A stretch of DNA of 64,000 nt from Coriaria nepalensis. Its lineage: Eukaryota > Streptophyta > Magnoliopsida > Cucurbitales > Coriariaceae. The notes under the pieces are model-generated. The model did not search any database. It was not told the DNA's origin and was given only the letters and a program-made list of their open reading frames with translations. The translations under genes were made by a program, and so were the position numbers. Each line of letters begins with the position of its first letter. The stretch's first letter is position 1. Location: contig CP114482.1 in assembly GCA_027186245.1 (NCBI GenBank), positions 129,001 through 193,000 of the forward strand. Direction: 5' to 3'. Shown in pieces: positions 45,921 to 59,273 of the stretch.

Positions 45921-46164
45921 TATTAGAACCGTCATTATTATTATTAGTAGTATTATTATTACGATGATATTTTAGTAATTAGTTGGTTAGTAATATAAAT
46001 ATGAATAGTATGGTTAGGGGTTTAGAGAGGGAATTGATTTTGGAGAGTAAGAACTCTTAGGAAGAGACGGTCTACATCTTGAATAGTAGACCAACCTATG
46101 TTATTTTGGCTATTGCATAATAAAGATTAACCCTAATTATATATCTCTGGATCGGGTCCTATCA
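45921..46164 (+). repeat. 3' LTR of the TR-GAG element
   Basis: It aligns with the 5' LTR along its whole length, with shared words GGGAATTGATTTTGGAGAGT, TATGTTATTTTGGCTATTGC and ATCGGGTCCTATCA. The first dinucleotide is TA instead of TG, and the ATT microsatellite is shorter. Confidence 0.85.
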
Positions 46165-46453
46165 TAATCCTACGCTACACTATCAAGGATGTAGGTCCTC
46201 TTATAGACAGTGAAACAAATAGATGATATTGAATTGTTATTAGTAATTTTTCTTTTAACGCACTCCAATCTAATAAAAAAATAAGTAGAGACAATATCAA
46301 GAAGTAACAACATTTTGCAAGGTAAACTTCACACATAATAGAGAAGCACGGAATTTAGAGAACTCACAAAAGTTTGAGTTACCTCAATGAGGACTCAAGG
46401 ACTAGAACCCAAACACATCACCACATATTTGAAAATAAAAAGAAATGCTCTTT
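46165..46453. other. Short gap before the BAHD gene stop
   Basis: Anonymous AT-rich sequence forming the 3' flank of the minus-strand acyltransferase gene. Nothing else is seen. Confidence 0.7.
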
Positions 46454-47837
46454 TCATAATTGCATAAGTTCTTGAAACGTTTTCATAGCAGAAGCAGGCA
46501 AACCGAGAAGCACATTGATGCTCTTCCTCTCCTTCCCATGAGATAGAAACAAGATCACTTCCTTCTCAGGCAAGGCAACTGGACCGGACAGAACCGGTTC
46601 CCCCCAACCAAAATCGGTCGTATGAAACGAGAGCCTAGACCAAGTAGTAATCAGGAGTGTAGAACTCAAAGAAGGTCTAGCTCTTGTCACTTCAAAATAA
46701 TCAATGGCGGATCGCATATAATCATCTGTAACCATCTTAACCGCTTGTTGAACTAAACTAACTGCAGACGACAACGGCTGCCCGTATAATTCACCGGCTC
46801 TACATATTGAGTTTGTTAACACAATTCCATTCCCAAAATACCCTTTTGGAAGTGGTGGGATAAACTTAGGCCTCCCATCAACAGCAAAAAGAAGCTTTGT
46901 TTCTTGATTAGGCTCCATCTTTAACGCCTCGGTTCTTGCTTTCCATACGAAACCGGTAAGAGCTTCAAAAGTTGTGCAACTTTTAAGAGCTCCATCTTTT
47001 GTTGCTTTCATCTTTAGCTTCTTGAGTTTTTCTGGATCAAAGCAGAAGGATCTATAGAACATTGTGTCTTCATTATTAATGGTGCTTGAAATATCTTTGA
47101 TTTCGGAGAATTCTTGGTGAACATAATCAATTATAGGTGGGTTTCGAGCTTTTAGTAGTGTTCGGTCTAGAAACGGAGGAATAGACAGAGACAAGCCTCT
47201 TGCTGTTTCACCCCATGAGTTCACAAATTCCATTGCGCCAATCCCATCAAACATACAATGATTCAAGCAAAGCCCTATCACAAATCCTCCACATTTGAAC
47301 ATAGTAACCTGAAAAACATGTTTGTTTAATTCATCAACTTATTCAAGAAAGTCTGAAAAACTGTTAGAAAACGAGTTCTGACATTTTCATACAAACCTGA
47401 GCAACAAGGGGAGGAATCTCCAATATATTCTTTGCACCAGGAATCTCATACACTAGACTCCCAAGAGTTTCAGGATCAGGCTTTGTTATATCTCCAATCT
47501 CCCCCAACTCACAATTCGATTCAGCCTCGACAAAAACGGCACCTTCGCCATTACAATCCACTATAAGCTTCCCCTCAGGACTTATAGTAAGCCTCCCAGA
47601 AAGTGGATAATAGTGAACAAGAACCTTTTCCAATGCTGTTTTAATCACTTGGGCAATTTTCTCATTGCCTTTCTTTTCCGATTTGAAGCAATAAATCGTG
47701 CGGACAATGACGGCAATGTTTTGGTCGAGATTTGATAAGAAATAGAGTCCCTTATGTGTTTCCTCTGCAGGAAGGACCATTGTGGGAGCTTCCTTCTTCA
47801 CTTGAAACTTGAAGAAACTGCCATTTGAGTTCTCCAT
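46454..47837 (-). CDS. HHT1: BAHD acyltransferase: omega-hydroxypalmitate O-feruloyl transferase (ASFT/HHT-like), 2 exons
   Basis: Exons 47837-47397 and 47308-46454 join to 431 codons. The BAHD catalytic motif HxxxD is H164-C-M-F-D168 and the structural DFGWG motif is at 379-383. Near full-length similarity to ASFT/HHT from memory covers [36 protein letters not shown] and [12 protein letters not shown]. The family enzyme moves feruloyl from feruloyl-CoA to omega-hydroxy fatty acids and alcohols, in the cytosol, for suberin aromatics in root endodermis and periderm. The protein should be soluble, and no signal peptide is seen. The gene looks intact. In Arabidopsis At5g41040 (ASFT) lies in the corresponding segment. 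Confidence 0.93.
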
Positions 47838-48493
47838 TACCTGTTTGATAAATAAGATCGATCAGACAAGACATATACATAGGTATATATATATATATAT
47901 ATGTATGGATAGAGATAGAGATAGAGAGAGAGAGAACAAGAGTGAATCAAAGTTGATTGATGAGAAAATGAACCATTTTAGGAGGATACAAAGCCGAAAC
48001 TGAAGAAAAATTGAGAGGCAAAAGTTTGACGATAATTAGGAGCAGATGGGTGTGACTTTGTAATGGAGTTTGGACTTTAGAGACACACACATATATATAT
48101 ATATACACGTACGTACAAGGTACATTTGGAGAGTGGATGGAGTGTTGATCTAGAAGAAAATGGAAACAGGTGATGTTTATGGGATTGGAGATGACGTGAT
48201 TAGACAAAAATGTTTATAGAGTTAGAGAAAAATAATCATGTTTTCATATTACTAATCACGTTATTACATGACATTGTCATAGGTTGTCTTGTCTTGGTGC
48301 ATAAAGTTCTTAGTTAAAATAGGTTGGGGTAGGCTACTGGCTTAAGGGAACAAGCCGTCCGTTAGGAAACCAAACACACAAATTAGTATATTTACATGCT
48401 GCTGGGAAGAAAGGAGGAATGGAAATATTTGGTGGGAGTTGGTATCCCACCAAATACAGTACACGAGTTGTAAACACAAAGTGCCTGCCCCCC

Positions 48494-48556
48494 TTGGGCT
48501 ACGATTGGGCCAAAATATGCTCTTCATTTCGGCCCACGTAGGCTGGGCTTTGGGCA
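48494..48556 (+). promoter_or_regulatory. Cluster of TGGGC site II-type elements in the eL8 promoter
   Basis: TTGGGCTA, ATTGGGCC, CGGCCCAC, CTGGGCTT and TTGGGCAT occur within about 60 bases, some 230-290 bases before the start codon. Site II motifs of this type, bound by class I TCP proteins, mark promoters of ribosomal protein and cell-growth genes in plants. Confidence 0.7.
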
Positions 48557-48713
48557 TTTTATTGTTGTTAGTTCGGCTTAAATCCTATTGTTGGCGGGAA
48601 TAGCGGGCCACTGTTTCTTGGTAACGGTTTGGACGGACATTATGCGAATTACAGTAATAGCCCATCTAAGTCTCCGAAGCCCCGCCCGACATGGTACTAC
48701 TATAAACGCTTGG

Positions 48714-48722
48714 TTAGGGTTT
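48714..48722 (+). promoter_or_regulatory. Telobox (TTAGGGTTT) upstream of eL8
   Basis: This 9-base plant telobox lies 60 bases upstream of the start codon, close to the likely transcription start. Telobox plus site II is the standard pairing for plant ribosomal protein gene promoters. Confidence 0.7.
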
Positions 48723-48781
48723 CTGACCTTCCTCTGTCGTGTTCATAGACCATCTCCGCAACTCGAAGCTCGTCTACGAAA

Positions 48782-50493
<1,712 letters not shown>

Positions 50494-51019
50494 GGAACTT
50501 GTTGTACCTGTTTTGTAGACTTTTTGAAATCATGTTCATCAGGATTTTGTTTTGACCCATGCTTTTTATCCATATAGCTTCTGAAATTTTGTTTTCTAAA
50601 TAGTTGCTTTTATTTGAAGGGCGTGTGATGGCCAATGCTTTAAATATTGCTGCGGTTTAAAGTACTTGATTCTTTATGGTATGTTGTTTGATTTTGAATG
50701 GAAATCTTACTTTGGGGTAGCTTTCTGACTGTATGAGTGTGTGTTTGTTGTGCCCATTCAAACAAGGTTTAAGTGGCAAAAAATATGAAATGCACAATAG
50801 CTGCCAGCTTGTTTGCCTTTTTAACGTACGTAAATGTGCAGGTAGTATTTATACAATATGTCGATGATAATAACTTGTAGGTTTTTGCTAGACAAAGATC
50901 CAATGGAGTTGCATGGAGTTCTTATATCACATCACACCACATAATGTGTTCTTGAACGAATATGTAATGTGTAAATATAATCAAGTTGTACAAATAAATC
51001 AACCAAAAAAAACCAAAAT
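50494..51019. other. Tail-to-tail gap between eL8 and PPR genes
   Basis: Holds the two 3' flanks. T-rich with no coding or repeat signal of note. Confidence 0.75.
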
Positions 51020-53017
51020 TTATAGTTTCTCAACTGTACGAAGTATCTGTCTAATAGGCTCGGGTTTCGAGGAAGAAGAAAGCAGGGCTAAAAGTTGAGA
51101 GAATATAACGGGCAAGGTTGTAGGAGACATCTCTCTAACCCATTCAACGTGCTCTGCAGCAATTTTAATCTCCCCCGCATCTACCAAGGCTTGTAAGAAA
51201 GTCACGTCCGCATCTGAGTCACCCACATTCATCTTTAAGCTACGGAGTAACTCTGAAGCAGCCAAGAATAAACCTGCATCATAATTATAACATAATCTTA
51301 GAATTTTCGAAGGTGTTTAAATTGGTATGTATATGTGCACAAAAGAAAACATACCTTCTTTACACAAAGATAGGATAAAGGAATTAAGTACAGTTCTTGC
51401 AAGAATCACATTGTCCTGTTCAACAGACTTGCCAAAGACTTGAAAGGCATCTTCAAGCCTTTTCTCTTTGCAAAGCCCATTAAGGAGAGAGATGTAGGTT
51501 GTAACGTCAGGTTTGACCCCTTTTCCGATCATATGCTGGTATAGTCTCTGAGCTTCCTCAACTTCACCTACTTCCAAAAGTTTTCCAATGAGAATATTAT
51601 ATGTCCTCAAGTTTCCATCACATCCAATTGTGAACATCTCATCCCAAAGCCGTTTAGCCGGCCTAATTAGATCTTCTCTACAACAAGTTTCCATCACGGA
51701 ATTATAAAATGAAACATCAGGGGTCATACCCTTTTTCTTCATCTCTTGCAAAACCTCATATGCTTCCTTTGCTCTACCTGCTTTGCATAAGAAAGAAATC
51801 CTTATATTGTAACTCTCTGAGTCTTTGAAGTAGTCATGTAAACCAAGAACATGGAAAACATCCAAGAGCTCGTTGATCTTGCCATGTTTACACAAATTCC
51901 TACTCAAATTACTCAAAGTCAAATGGGTTGGAAATCTCTCTTTTTCAACCATGAAATTGAAGAACATCAGTGCCGAACTAGGATCGATAGAAGAAACTGT
52001 TCCGATAAGCATGTTAAGAACATCATCTTCAATCGGGAAATTCCCTTTAACAATAACTTCACCCAATTCTTTAGCTTCACGTATCATCTTACTGGAAACT
52101 AAAGTGAATATAAATTTCATGTAATCACTAATCCTTGGAGCTACTCCGAGCTTTCTCTTCTTCTTGAGAACTTTCTCTCTATCAACCACATCGCCAGTTG
52201 ATAGAAACGCTTCTCCAACAATCCAATATGCCATAAAATCAGGCTTGCAGTCTCTATTTCTTAGCTCCTCCAATACCCAAAAAGCCTCAGAAGCTCTAGT
52301 AGCCCCACAGAGGCCATGAATGATTAGAAGAGCTAAAACTGACCCATTTATCTCAGAATTACATCTCTTAACCTCATCTAACATACTCAAAACTTTCATC
52401 ACATCAGCATCTCTACAAGACCTCCATATAAACACACCAAAACCGAAAGTGCTTAAAGGGGCAGTTCTAAGAGTCATTTCATCGAACACCTTCTTGGCAT
52501 ACTCAAAATAGCCATCAGATGATAAGGCAGCCAATAGTAAGTTGCATGACTTGGGTCCCATTTCTTGGTTCATCGAGATAACCTCGCTGAAAAGCAAAAA
52601 AGCACTCTGGGTTTTCTTCCCTATAATCAAGGAATCGATTAAAGAGTGATAAACCCGAGAATTGAGGGCAATTTTCTGAGACTTCACCTGTTTTAAAAGA
52701 AGCTCAATGGCGTTGAATTGGCGGGAGAGAGAGAGAGACTTGAGGATTGACTGATACGTTTCTGACGTGTGAGAAAAACCAGGTTGCTGGGAAGCCCAGT
52801 TGAAGAATCCGAGTGCGAGCGAGTGATGAGTTAGAAGAAACGGGTCGATAACTCGGGCAACAAGTAGTGGAGTGAGTGACTCGCGGCAACGTAGCAGATG
52901 CAGAGCCTGCTCGAGAGAAGGAGTCCATGATCCAGCACTTCTTGTCCGACTTCTTGATTCTGAGATTATAACTCGGCTTATTCGAGTTGCTAACTCAGCC
53001 GCAGTAGAAGACTTCAT
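51020..53017 (-). CDS. Pentatricopeptide repeat protein (P class, At5g14080-like), 2 exons
   Basis: Exon 1 (53017-51355) and exon 2 (51273-51020) join in phase to 638 codons. The N-terminus MKSSTAAELATRISRVIISE is rich in Ser/Arg and low in acids, as in a mitochondrial presequence. PPR units appear from about residue 85 on; the clearest are SYNIRISFLCKAGRAKEAYE, VSFYNSVMETCCREDLIRPA, TYNILIGKLLEVGEVEEAQR and TYISLLNGLCKEKRLEDAFQ, each followed by an E/D-M-x-x-x-G-x-x-P-D turn. No E, DYW or SMR domain follows. Such P-class proteins bind single-stranded organellar RNA for processing or stability. The assignment to the At5g14080 group is from memory. A second exon is less usual for PPR genes, but the donor and acceptor are good and the C-terminal reading is helical. 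Confidence 0.9.
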
Positions 53018-53679
53018 TTCACTCCCTCCTCTCTCTCTGTTCTTTTATGTCGTGCTTATTTATGTCTGTTTCCACAATGTCGCTCTACAAACAAGCGCAT
53101 GCATGTTCAAACAGAACAACATGGTTCACCTAGTTTCATTCCAAATTCACTTCTGAACAAAAGGAAACGATTTTCCATCTCCTTCACTTGTTAAGTTATG
53201 GAAACATACGAAAAGGAACAACTCAGTTAGCGCATGTTTGGTGCGTAACATAGAAGATGACTACTTGTTATAGACATCGTTAATTCATAATAACATATGA
53301 TTACACCTGCTTTTCTCTAGGGCTTCAATTATCCTATTCAATAAGCTTCTACGATTTGTACAAGTCATTTACACAACATCCAACATAATAATCTTGCTGA
53401 GACTCTAGTATCAGGTGATTCCTGGGGTTACCTAGTACTGTATAAGCACAGACACTAACCCTTCTTCTGTAGCAGGTATGTATATCTATTTACAGTCTTA
53501 CCTAGTTTCCTATTAACACATGTATTTGACCCGAAGCATCTCCATGTATCTGTCCAGTTTCTATTTCTGATCATCTAGAGGAAAGGTCCTCTTAAGGGTA
53601 GGATCTACTGATCAGTTTAAAATTCTGAAAAGTTCTCCCTCTGAGGAAATTCACGAAGAAGAATCCGACCGTTGTCTCT
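53018..53679. other. Gap between PPR start and ACR pseudogene end
   Basis: PPR promoter side with a CT-rich leader (53028-53040), then anonymous sequence. No gene is seen. Confidence 0.65.
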
Positions 53680-55865
53680 TCAGGGGGATTCATTAAAAGA
53701 TACTGATTTGTTTTTCACCTGCAGCATGGGTTGAACTATTATCTGTTTGCGGAGTGAGTCGATTATCTTCGGGTTAACAGAGTTTCCCATCATGTCTGTG
53801 ACATAGAAAGTGTCTTTAGCCTTTCCGCCTCCTGTTGAAATGTCGGCTCTTTTAATACAGAGACTATTCTCACTGAATATCCTAGTGATATCTGAAAGAC
53901 GTCCTAACCTGTCTTCTGCATAAAGGAAAACATTTTTCTTTTTATCTTTTTTTTAAGGAAATTAAAGACGGACAAAGCAGGTATTGGCTTCAAAGTAGTT
54001 GTCAACTTGTCAAACAAGAAGACCATTTTGCCAGTTAACAGATAGGAGATGAGCCTACCTGATAAGCTTCCATCCTACTGGTGTTGACCATTTCGTGAAA
54101 AACAACATACTCCATGTCCGTTAAAGTGCAAATAATGTCGTACAACAATTTTGGACCATCTTTCGATCTCATAGTAATGACAGTGTAATCCCTCTCAATG
54201 CAATCTAAGACATTTACATGTGGTCTAGCGCTATTGTCCTGAGTTCTCCCAAATCCAGTTCTTTTAATCCTTTCATAGTCCCCGTCAGCAAACATAATCT
54301 GGTGTAACCTCTCTCTGTATTCGTAACTCTAGGCTGAAACACTGTCATCTTCGCTTCCTTCAAGTCATTGTTTCCTCTCAGAACATTGCAGAGTAATCCT
54401 TTTATTTGTAAGAGACGTTTTGGATCCTGGATAGCACATCCTGTCAAATAATCAGTTACGTGATCTACAGCTGCAGCCCTGGCATTATGGGTCCATACAT
54501 CGGCATTTACAATATTACAGCGAATGTCTGCAAGAATTGCACATACTTCTGACAATAAACCCGGTCTATCAGTTCCAGAAAGTTCAATTGAGGTGTGGTC
54601 TTCAGATGGCATTACGCCAACTAACTCTCTCATTGAGGGTACAAAGTTTACATTGTTTTCAAGTCTCTGACCAAAGAAAAAACAAGGAACGATGAGCTTT
54701 TCTACTCAACTTTGTGAGCAGGATCATAAAGAGAATGAATGTTAGAACCTGCATTTTTTATCGATTATGGCTCAACAAGACATAATGGAGTGAGGAACTA
54801 TGGAAAAGGCTAGGTTACTTTTCATTTTTATTGCTTTGGTATTGGAAATGAGAACATAATAGAAGGAAACAGAATTGAGGAACAAGTTCATACCATTTGA
54901 ATAGTATTGATAACCTCTTGATCTCTGATTTTATCTCATCATGTGTGATAACGTTAAACACTGGCACAATCATTTCGAATATAAGAGAGATGAGAAGCAT
55001 GAAAGAAGAAGAAGAAGCTGATATTCAGATACGGGAAGCCAAAAATAACAAACAAATAACTAATTAAGAAAAATACCTACCATCCTCCATCTGATGATAT
55101 ATACGCTTTAGTAAGTACTAGGTTCATATCTGTAAGCACTTGGACAACTTTTAGCAGAATCCCATGTTTGTTTACACTCTGAACAAAACAGTATTGTACA
55201 TCTATTAGCTAAAAGATATTAACCCAAGATGTAACTATTAACATATCATACTTCACATGGGAAAGATCATCAAAGGATAGAACCAAACAGATAGAACATA
55301 TACATGAGCATTATTTAGTGGAAATCTTAAGCAAGCCTGAATAACAGTGGCATCTATGCAATAATGCAAGCATTGTTGTCAATCACAACTCTGCACAGAT
55401 CAGGAGGGTAAAAGTTAGAAGAAGAAGCACCGACCCCAATTTTTTACTTCAACAAAAGAAAGTACAAGTTCAATTTCGATTTAAGAAAAATCATATCTAT
55501 CTGGTCCAATCAAAACAACATCAACAGGAAAAAAAAGAAAAAAAAAATTGATCAAAACAGCTTAAAGCTAAAAAAAAAAAAAAAGCTGTGGATCACTAAG
55601 GTTACTTTTCGCAAATTTCAGGAACAGCGGAAAACGGAAATAAAAAGAAACAAGAAAAGCAGAATACAAGAACAAATAAGAGTATGAAGAAGGAGAGCTT
55701 GAAGCAAAAGAAAAGAATCTTCACCAAATACACAGCACGATTGAATCATAAGGCAGAAACAGCCCTAAAACCAACACGAAATTCAAAGATTAGATGAGAT
55801 ATCTACAATTCAATTTACCTTGGCGGATTCAGTCTCCGGATAAGCTTCGTGTACTCTTCATCCAT
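53680..55865 (-). pseudogene. ACT-domain repeat (ACR4/ACR6-like) gene, broken by frameshifts and an exon loss
   Basis: Exon 1 (55865-55819) reads MDEEYTKLIRRLNPPR. Exon 2 (to 55081) reads [20 protein letters not shown], but the conserved residues normally before it are lost. Exon 3 (about 54985-54893) begins VFNV-like and regains IRDQEVINTIQM only after a frameshift. Exon 4 (54668-54058) holds ACT domain 2 (TSIELSGTDRPGLLSEVCAI), then loses one base at THTERR (AGAAGG became AGAGG, near 54315) and continues in a new frame through ACT domain 3 (DYTVITMRSKDGPKLLYDII). The last exon retains only EDRLGRLSDITRIFSENSLC to its end; the linker expected before it (EYYIRHVDG...LELCT) is missing. ACR proteins have four ACT domains and may sense amino acids. 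With at least three lesions this copy is non-functional. Confidence 0.87.
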
Positions 55866-56376
55866 GTTTCAAAACCAAAGTTCCTCCTAAGAATCGCTTA
55901 ACCAGAGAGAAATTGAATGAAGCAGAATAAGATTAACAGGAAAAGTGGCCCTGAATTAAGCAGAGAGGAGGAGCAGAAAGAGCGAGAGAAAAAACTGAAA
56001 AAGAAGAAAAAAGGTTTTCCAAAGAGTGTAGTAGGAAGCTGAAGTTAGTTTATATACCGAACGTGGCGCGGTTTGATTGGCGGGTTAAAACGGTTACAAG
56101 CTGCCCTTGTACTGTATATTTCGGTGCTTGACAGGTTGTAGTGAAGTGAGCTGGACGGTGGACCCTTTGACCCAAGAAAAATGAAAAAGTGGACTCCCTA
56201 ACATTTGACATTTGACCTCATTTTTCACTATTATTTTATGGTGACACGTCAGATACGTGCCCACATTACATCGGTAGAATAGCGTGACACGTTTTATGGT
56301 GAGTACTTGGCGGGAGATCTGCCGTTGATTTTGGCGGAAATTTTCATCGTGAGAGTGACGATGCTTTTCAACATCC

Positions 56377-56455
56377 GGTTTGGTTTGGTTTGGTTTGGTT
56401 TGGTTTGGTTTGGTTTGGTTTGGTTTGGTTTGGTTTGGTTTGGTTTGGTTTGGTT
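56377..56455. repeat. (GGTTT)n pentanucleotide array, ~16 copies
   Basis: An uninterrupted 79-base array of GGTTT. It resembles no known plant telomere unit (TTTAGGG) and is best read as a simple-sequence repeat. Confidence 0.97.
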
Positions 56456-56691
56456 AAAACCTGTTCGTGTGTTAAAGTCTTTGGCTGGTAATAACTGACT
56501 ATGAAAGATGAAAGGAGCAAGCTAGTCAAGATCTATCGACTCTGTTAACAGCCAAACAATTAGCAATAATTAAGACAGCAATGGATAATATATTAATAAT
56601 CATACTTGATCTCAAGTTCAAATCTTGATTATTACACCATAATTGGAAATTCAAAAATAATAAGATGGCGGCCGAGATTCCAGAATATGCT

Positions 56692-56850
56692 ACAAAGCAG
56701 ATACTCCTTTCCAAAATGGACCACTTCCTAATTCCTATGGTGTTTTTACTCTGGAAGTTGGTAAGCAGATGCAGATGCTTTTACTGTATATGCTACAAAG
56801 CAGATGGTGTTTTTACTTTGGAAGCAGATGCTACAAAGCAGATGGTTTTT
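56692..56850. repeat. Short imperfect tandem repeats (GCTACAAAGCAGATG units)
   Basis: The word ATGCTACAAAGCAGAT recurs at about 56688, 56790 and 56829, each time close to a GGTGTTTTTACT or GGTTTTTTTACT word. The copies are spaced unevenly (about 100 and 40 bases). Confidence 0.7.
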
Positions 56851-58358
56851 TTACTGTATATTTTGTATCAAGTGCAAGCATACCATTCCAATCCCATCCC
56901 ATCCCTTTTTTTCATTATATAGTTTTACTCATGCAATGAATGAATGAAATCCAAATCCAAATCCAAATCCAAAAAAATACACACTCACAAGAAAGAGAAA
57001 CAAACCCATAGAGTGGCCAACAAAGTATCTTATGGTCTAGTTTTTTTTTGGGGGGTCTTTGAGTTTGAGGTGAAGAGATTTTTTTAGTTTTAAGCCCAGA
57101 TGCCCATATGGATTGCTTGTAGATGAAGGAATTAGGCAATGGTCTAGTTGTTGGGCTGATCCATTATGCTTCCATGCGGGACTATAAAACAAACAAACAA
57201 ACACTATACCCAAGCCGAGTGCCACGAAGAATCAGAAAACAGAGTGAGTAAAGGGGGGAACAATCCTCATCAACAGAGATTCATAGGCATAGCAGAGAAA
57301 GAAAGCAAACACTGAGGCTGTTTCAATGGTATTAGATTCTACACACACTGACCGACTAACATGAATTAGTACACAAGATACTTGGTAATTGGTATGACTA
57401 CTTTTTACTTCTATTCATCTTTCCGACATTGTCCCAAAAAAGAAAAAAAAAAGTGAGAGCAGAAGATATTAAAATCTTCCCATAAACATGAAGGATGATG
57501 CTGAGTTGAGAACATGCCCACACAGCCACGATGCAATTGACATGAAGCAGAAGATTATGATTCGAGATACTATAGTTGAAAGATTTAACAGTTGCTTCAT
57601 ATGTCAATCTCAATCCAGAAAGAAAAAGAAATGCTAAGTTAGAGAGTCACATTTGCATTTCTTTTCCAATACCAAAATCCCGGACTGAAACTCAAATCAT
57701 TGGGCACTGGTGAGGTTCTCCATTCCATTTTACACTCTTTGATTTTATTATATATCTCAAGAATCCAAATATGAAAAACTCATCAAACTATGTAGAAGAT
57801 TTTGTGTTGTGTATAGAATTCATAGATGATTAGGAATTAGGATGACTACCTATATTTCAAAAAGGAAGTGAATTGGAATTTGGGTAGGTATGATGAGAGT
57901 AAGACTATGAATACAACTTTTCAAATTCACAAACAAACTGACCAAAACACTCCATTGAGTAGACCTCCAAAAATGACCATAACAATAAAAACTTGCCTTA
58001 CAACTATAACCAGCACACCTTTTAGAATCAAAACAAGCTATAAAATGCGCAAAACCCAACCCTTTTTTCATTGTGTACAAATCCCACCTGCATATTCCTG
58101 GAAAAAGTAAAATTATAAACACAACGATTCAAGAAGAAAATTTTGAGCAATGAACTGCATTTTAGCTACCATAGACTAAAGATGATCGATCACCTGAATA
58201 TATTGAAGACTTGAGGGGATGAATATGAGTCAGAGGAGATGAACAAAAGGGGCCAAACCAAATCCAGTAGTGTAGTAGTCCCTATTGTATTCTTTACCTC
58301 ACTTTTTGCCACTTAGACAATTTCTATGAATGAAAAAGAAACCCATTTTTCCTAAAAT

Positions 58359-59273
58359 CTACTGTCCTGAATCTTCAGAATCATCCTTGGTACCATCTTG
58401 CTGCTGCTGCTGCTGTTGATGGTGGTGCTGAGGTGGAGGCTGAGGCGGTTGCTGGTGGTGGTGCGGAAGCTGAACCCTATGACCCACCTGCTGATACATC
58501 TGAGTCAAAGCTTGTGGATTTAAAACTCCAATATGACCGTCTTGAGACAAGCCAAGCTCTAGCCCAGGCAGGTGTTGATTGGTATTATTGGTCCCACCTA
58601 AAATAGAAGTAAAACTCATAGCATTCATGTTATTATTCCCACCAAAATCAAAGCCAGGGAATCCCATTTTCTGCAAATAATTTGAGCTTTCAGTCCCCAA
58701 ATTTGTAGCAGAAGAAGAGAATCCACTGACAGGTGGCCACAATCCTGTCGCCGCCACATGGGTCCGACCCAAATTAGCCCAGCTGGTCCTACTGCTTCCT
58801 GGCCCAAATCCGGACCCACCACCCATTTCATCAAGTTTTGAATGTAACCCAGATGATAAAGTAGCCGTCTGATGTGAAATCGACACACCTGATGCGGCTA
58901 GAGCAGAGGCTGGAATAGTTCCAGTCCCTGTGGCTGCAATTATTGATGGCTCTGCTTGCTGTAGAAGCCATTGGATTGTTTCCCCATCTGATTTGTGACC
59001 TAATTCTCTGGTTAATTGGAATATCCTTGCTGCACATAGAGCTGGCATCCTTATCCTTCTCCCTCTACCTTCAACTTTTGTGTGTCTATCTTTGTTTGAG
59101 CTTCTTTTGGGAGCTAATTGCTTCTTCCCTTCTTCTTTCTCTGCTATTACAATCTGGAAGTCTTTGATTTCAGCAGGTTTGTTGCTGTTGGTGTTGGTAT
59201 TGCTGTTGCTGTTGTTGTTTTCACCCATGTTTGATGTCAAGAAATTTGATGTCGTTGAGCCCTTGGGATCCAT
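58359..59273 (-). CDS. TCP20: Class I TCP transcription factor, TCP20-like, intronless
   Basis: One exon of 304 codons starts [15 protein letters not shown]. The TCP domain spans about residues 57-111: [40 protein letters not shown] and [20 protein letters not shown], with the basic-helix-loop-helix shape and the class I features. C-terminal words [13 protein letters not shown], [19 protein letters not shown] and [15 protein letters not shown] match TCP20 from memory, and the end is His/Gln-rich with a Q8 run. Class I TCPs bind GGNCCCAC and site II promoters, tying cell growth to nitrate and ribosomal protein expression; the eL8 promoter in this window carries such sites. The chosen ATG follows the leader, and an in-frame upstream ATG at 59393 would add a hydrophobic stretch, unlike the family. 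Arabidopsis TCP20 lies next to YSL6. Confidence 0.92.
   Translation of the reverse strand: MDPKGSTTSNFLTSNMGENNNSNSNTNTNSNKPAEIKDFQIVIAEKEEGKKQLAPKRSSNKDRHTKVEGRGRRIRMPALCAARIFQLTRELGHKSDGETIQWLLQQAEPSIIAATGTGTIPASALAASGVSISHQTATLSSGLHSKLDEMGGGSGFGPGSSRTSWANLGRTHVAATGLWPPVSGFSSSATNLGTESSNYLQKMGFPGFDFGGNNNMNAMSFTSILGGTNNTNQHLPGLELGLSQDGHIGVLNPQALTQMYQQVGHRVQLPHHHQQPPQPPPQHHHQQQQQQQDGTKDDSEDSGQ

Larger units (their letters stand above)
44192..46164 (+). mobile_element. Non-autonomous gag-only LTR retrotransposon (TR-GAG type), ~2 kb
   Basis: Two direct repeats frame the element: 44192-44458 (267 bp, TGTTAAAGCC...TCGGGTCCTATCA) and 45921-46164 (244 bp, TATTAGAACC...TCGGGTCCTATCA). Two bases after the left LTR is TTGGTATCAGAGTACTCG, matching the usual initiator-Met-tRNA primer-binding site. 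GGGATGGAAGTAA just before the right LTR is a purine-rich tract. Inside is one decayed gag frame and no protease, reverse transcriptase, RNase H or integrase. Flanks CTATC/TAATC are at best an imperfect 5-bp target duplication. Size and content match TR-GAG elements, which borrow pol from autonomous relatives. LTRs differ by many substitutions and by the length of an ATT microsatellite, so the insertion is not young. Confidence 0.88.
47838..48781. other. Divergent gap: BAHD promoter and ribosomal protein promoter
   Basis: The left half holds the acyltransferase leader with a TA run (47886-47903), a GATAGA run and a TA run near 48091-48106. The right half is the eL8 promoter with TGGGC elements and a telobox. 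No gene is seen. Confidence 0.75.
55866..58358. other. Intergenic between ACR pseudogene and TCP20-like gene
   Basis: The first ~250 bases are the old ACR leader. A GGTTT array lies at 56377-56455. A short cluster of repeated GCTACAAAGCAGATGGT words lies at 56692-56850. A CCAAAT array is near 56948-56974. No gene is seen; the last ~400 bases are TCP20 3' flank. Confidence 0.65.

Noticed and set aside
56377..56455. Interstitial telomere
   Set aside because: The unit is GGTTT, not TTTAGGG, with no heptamer periodicity.
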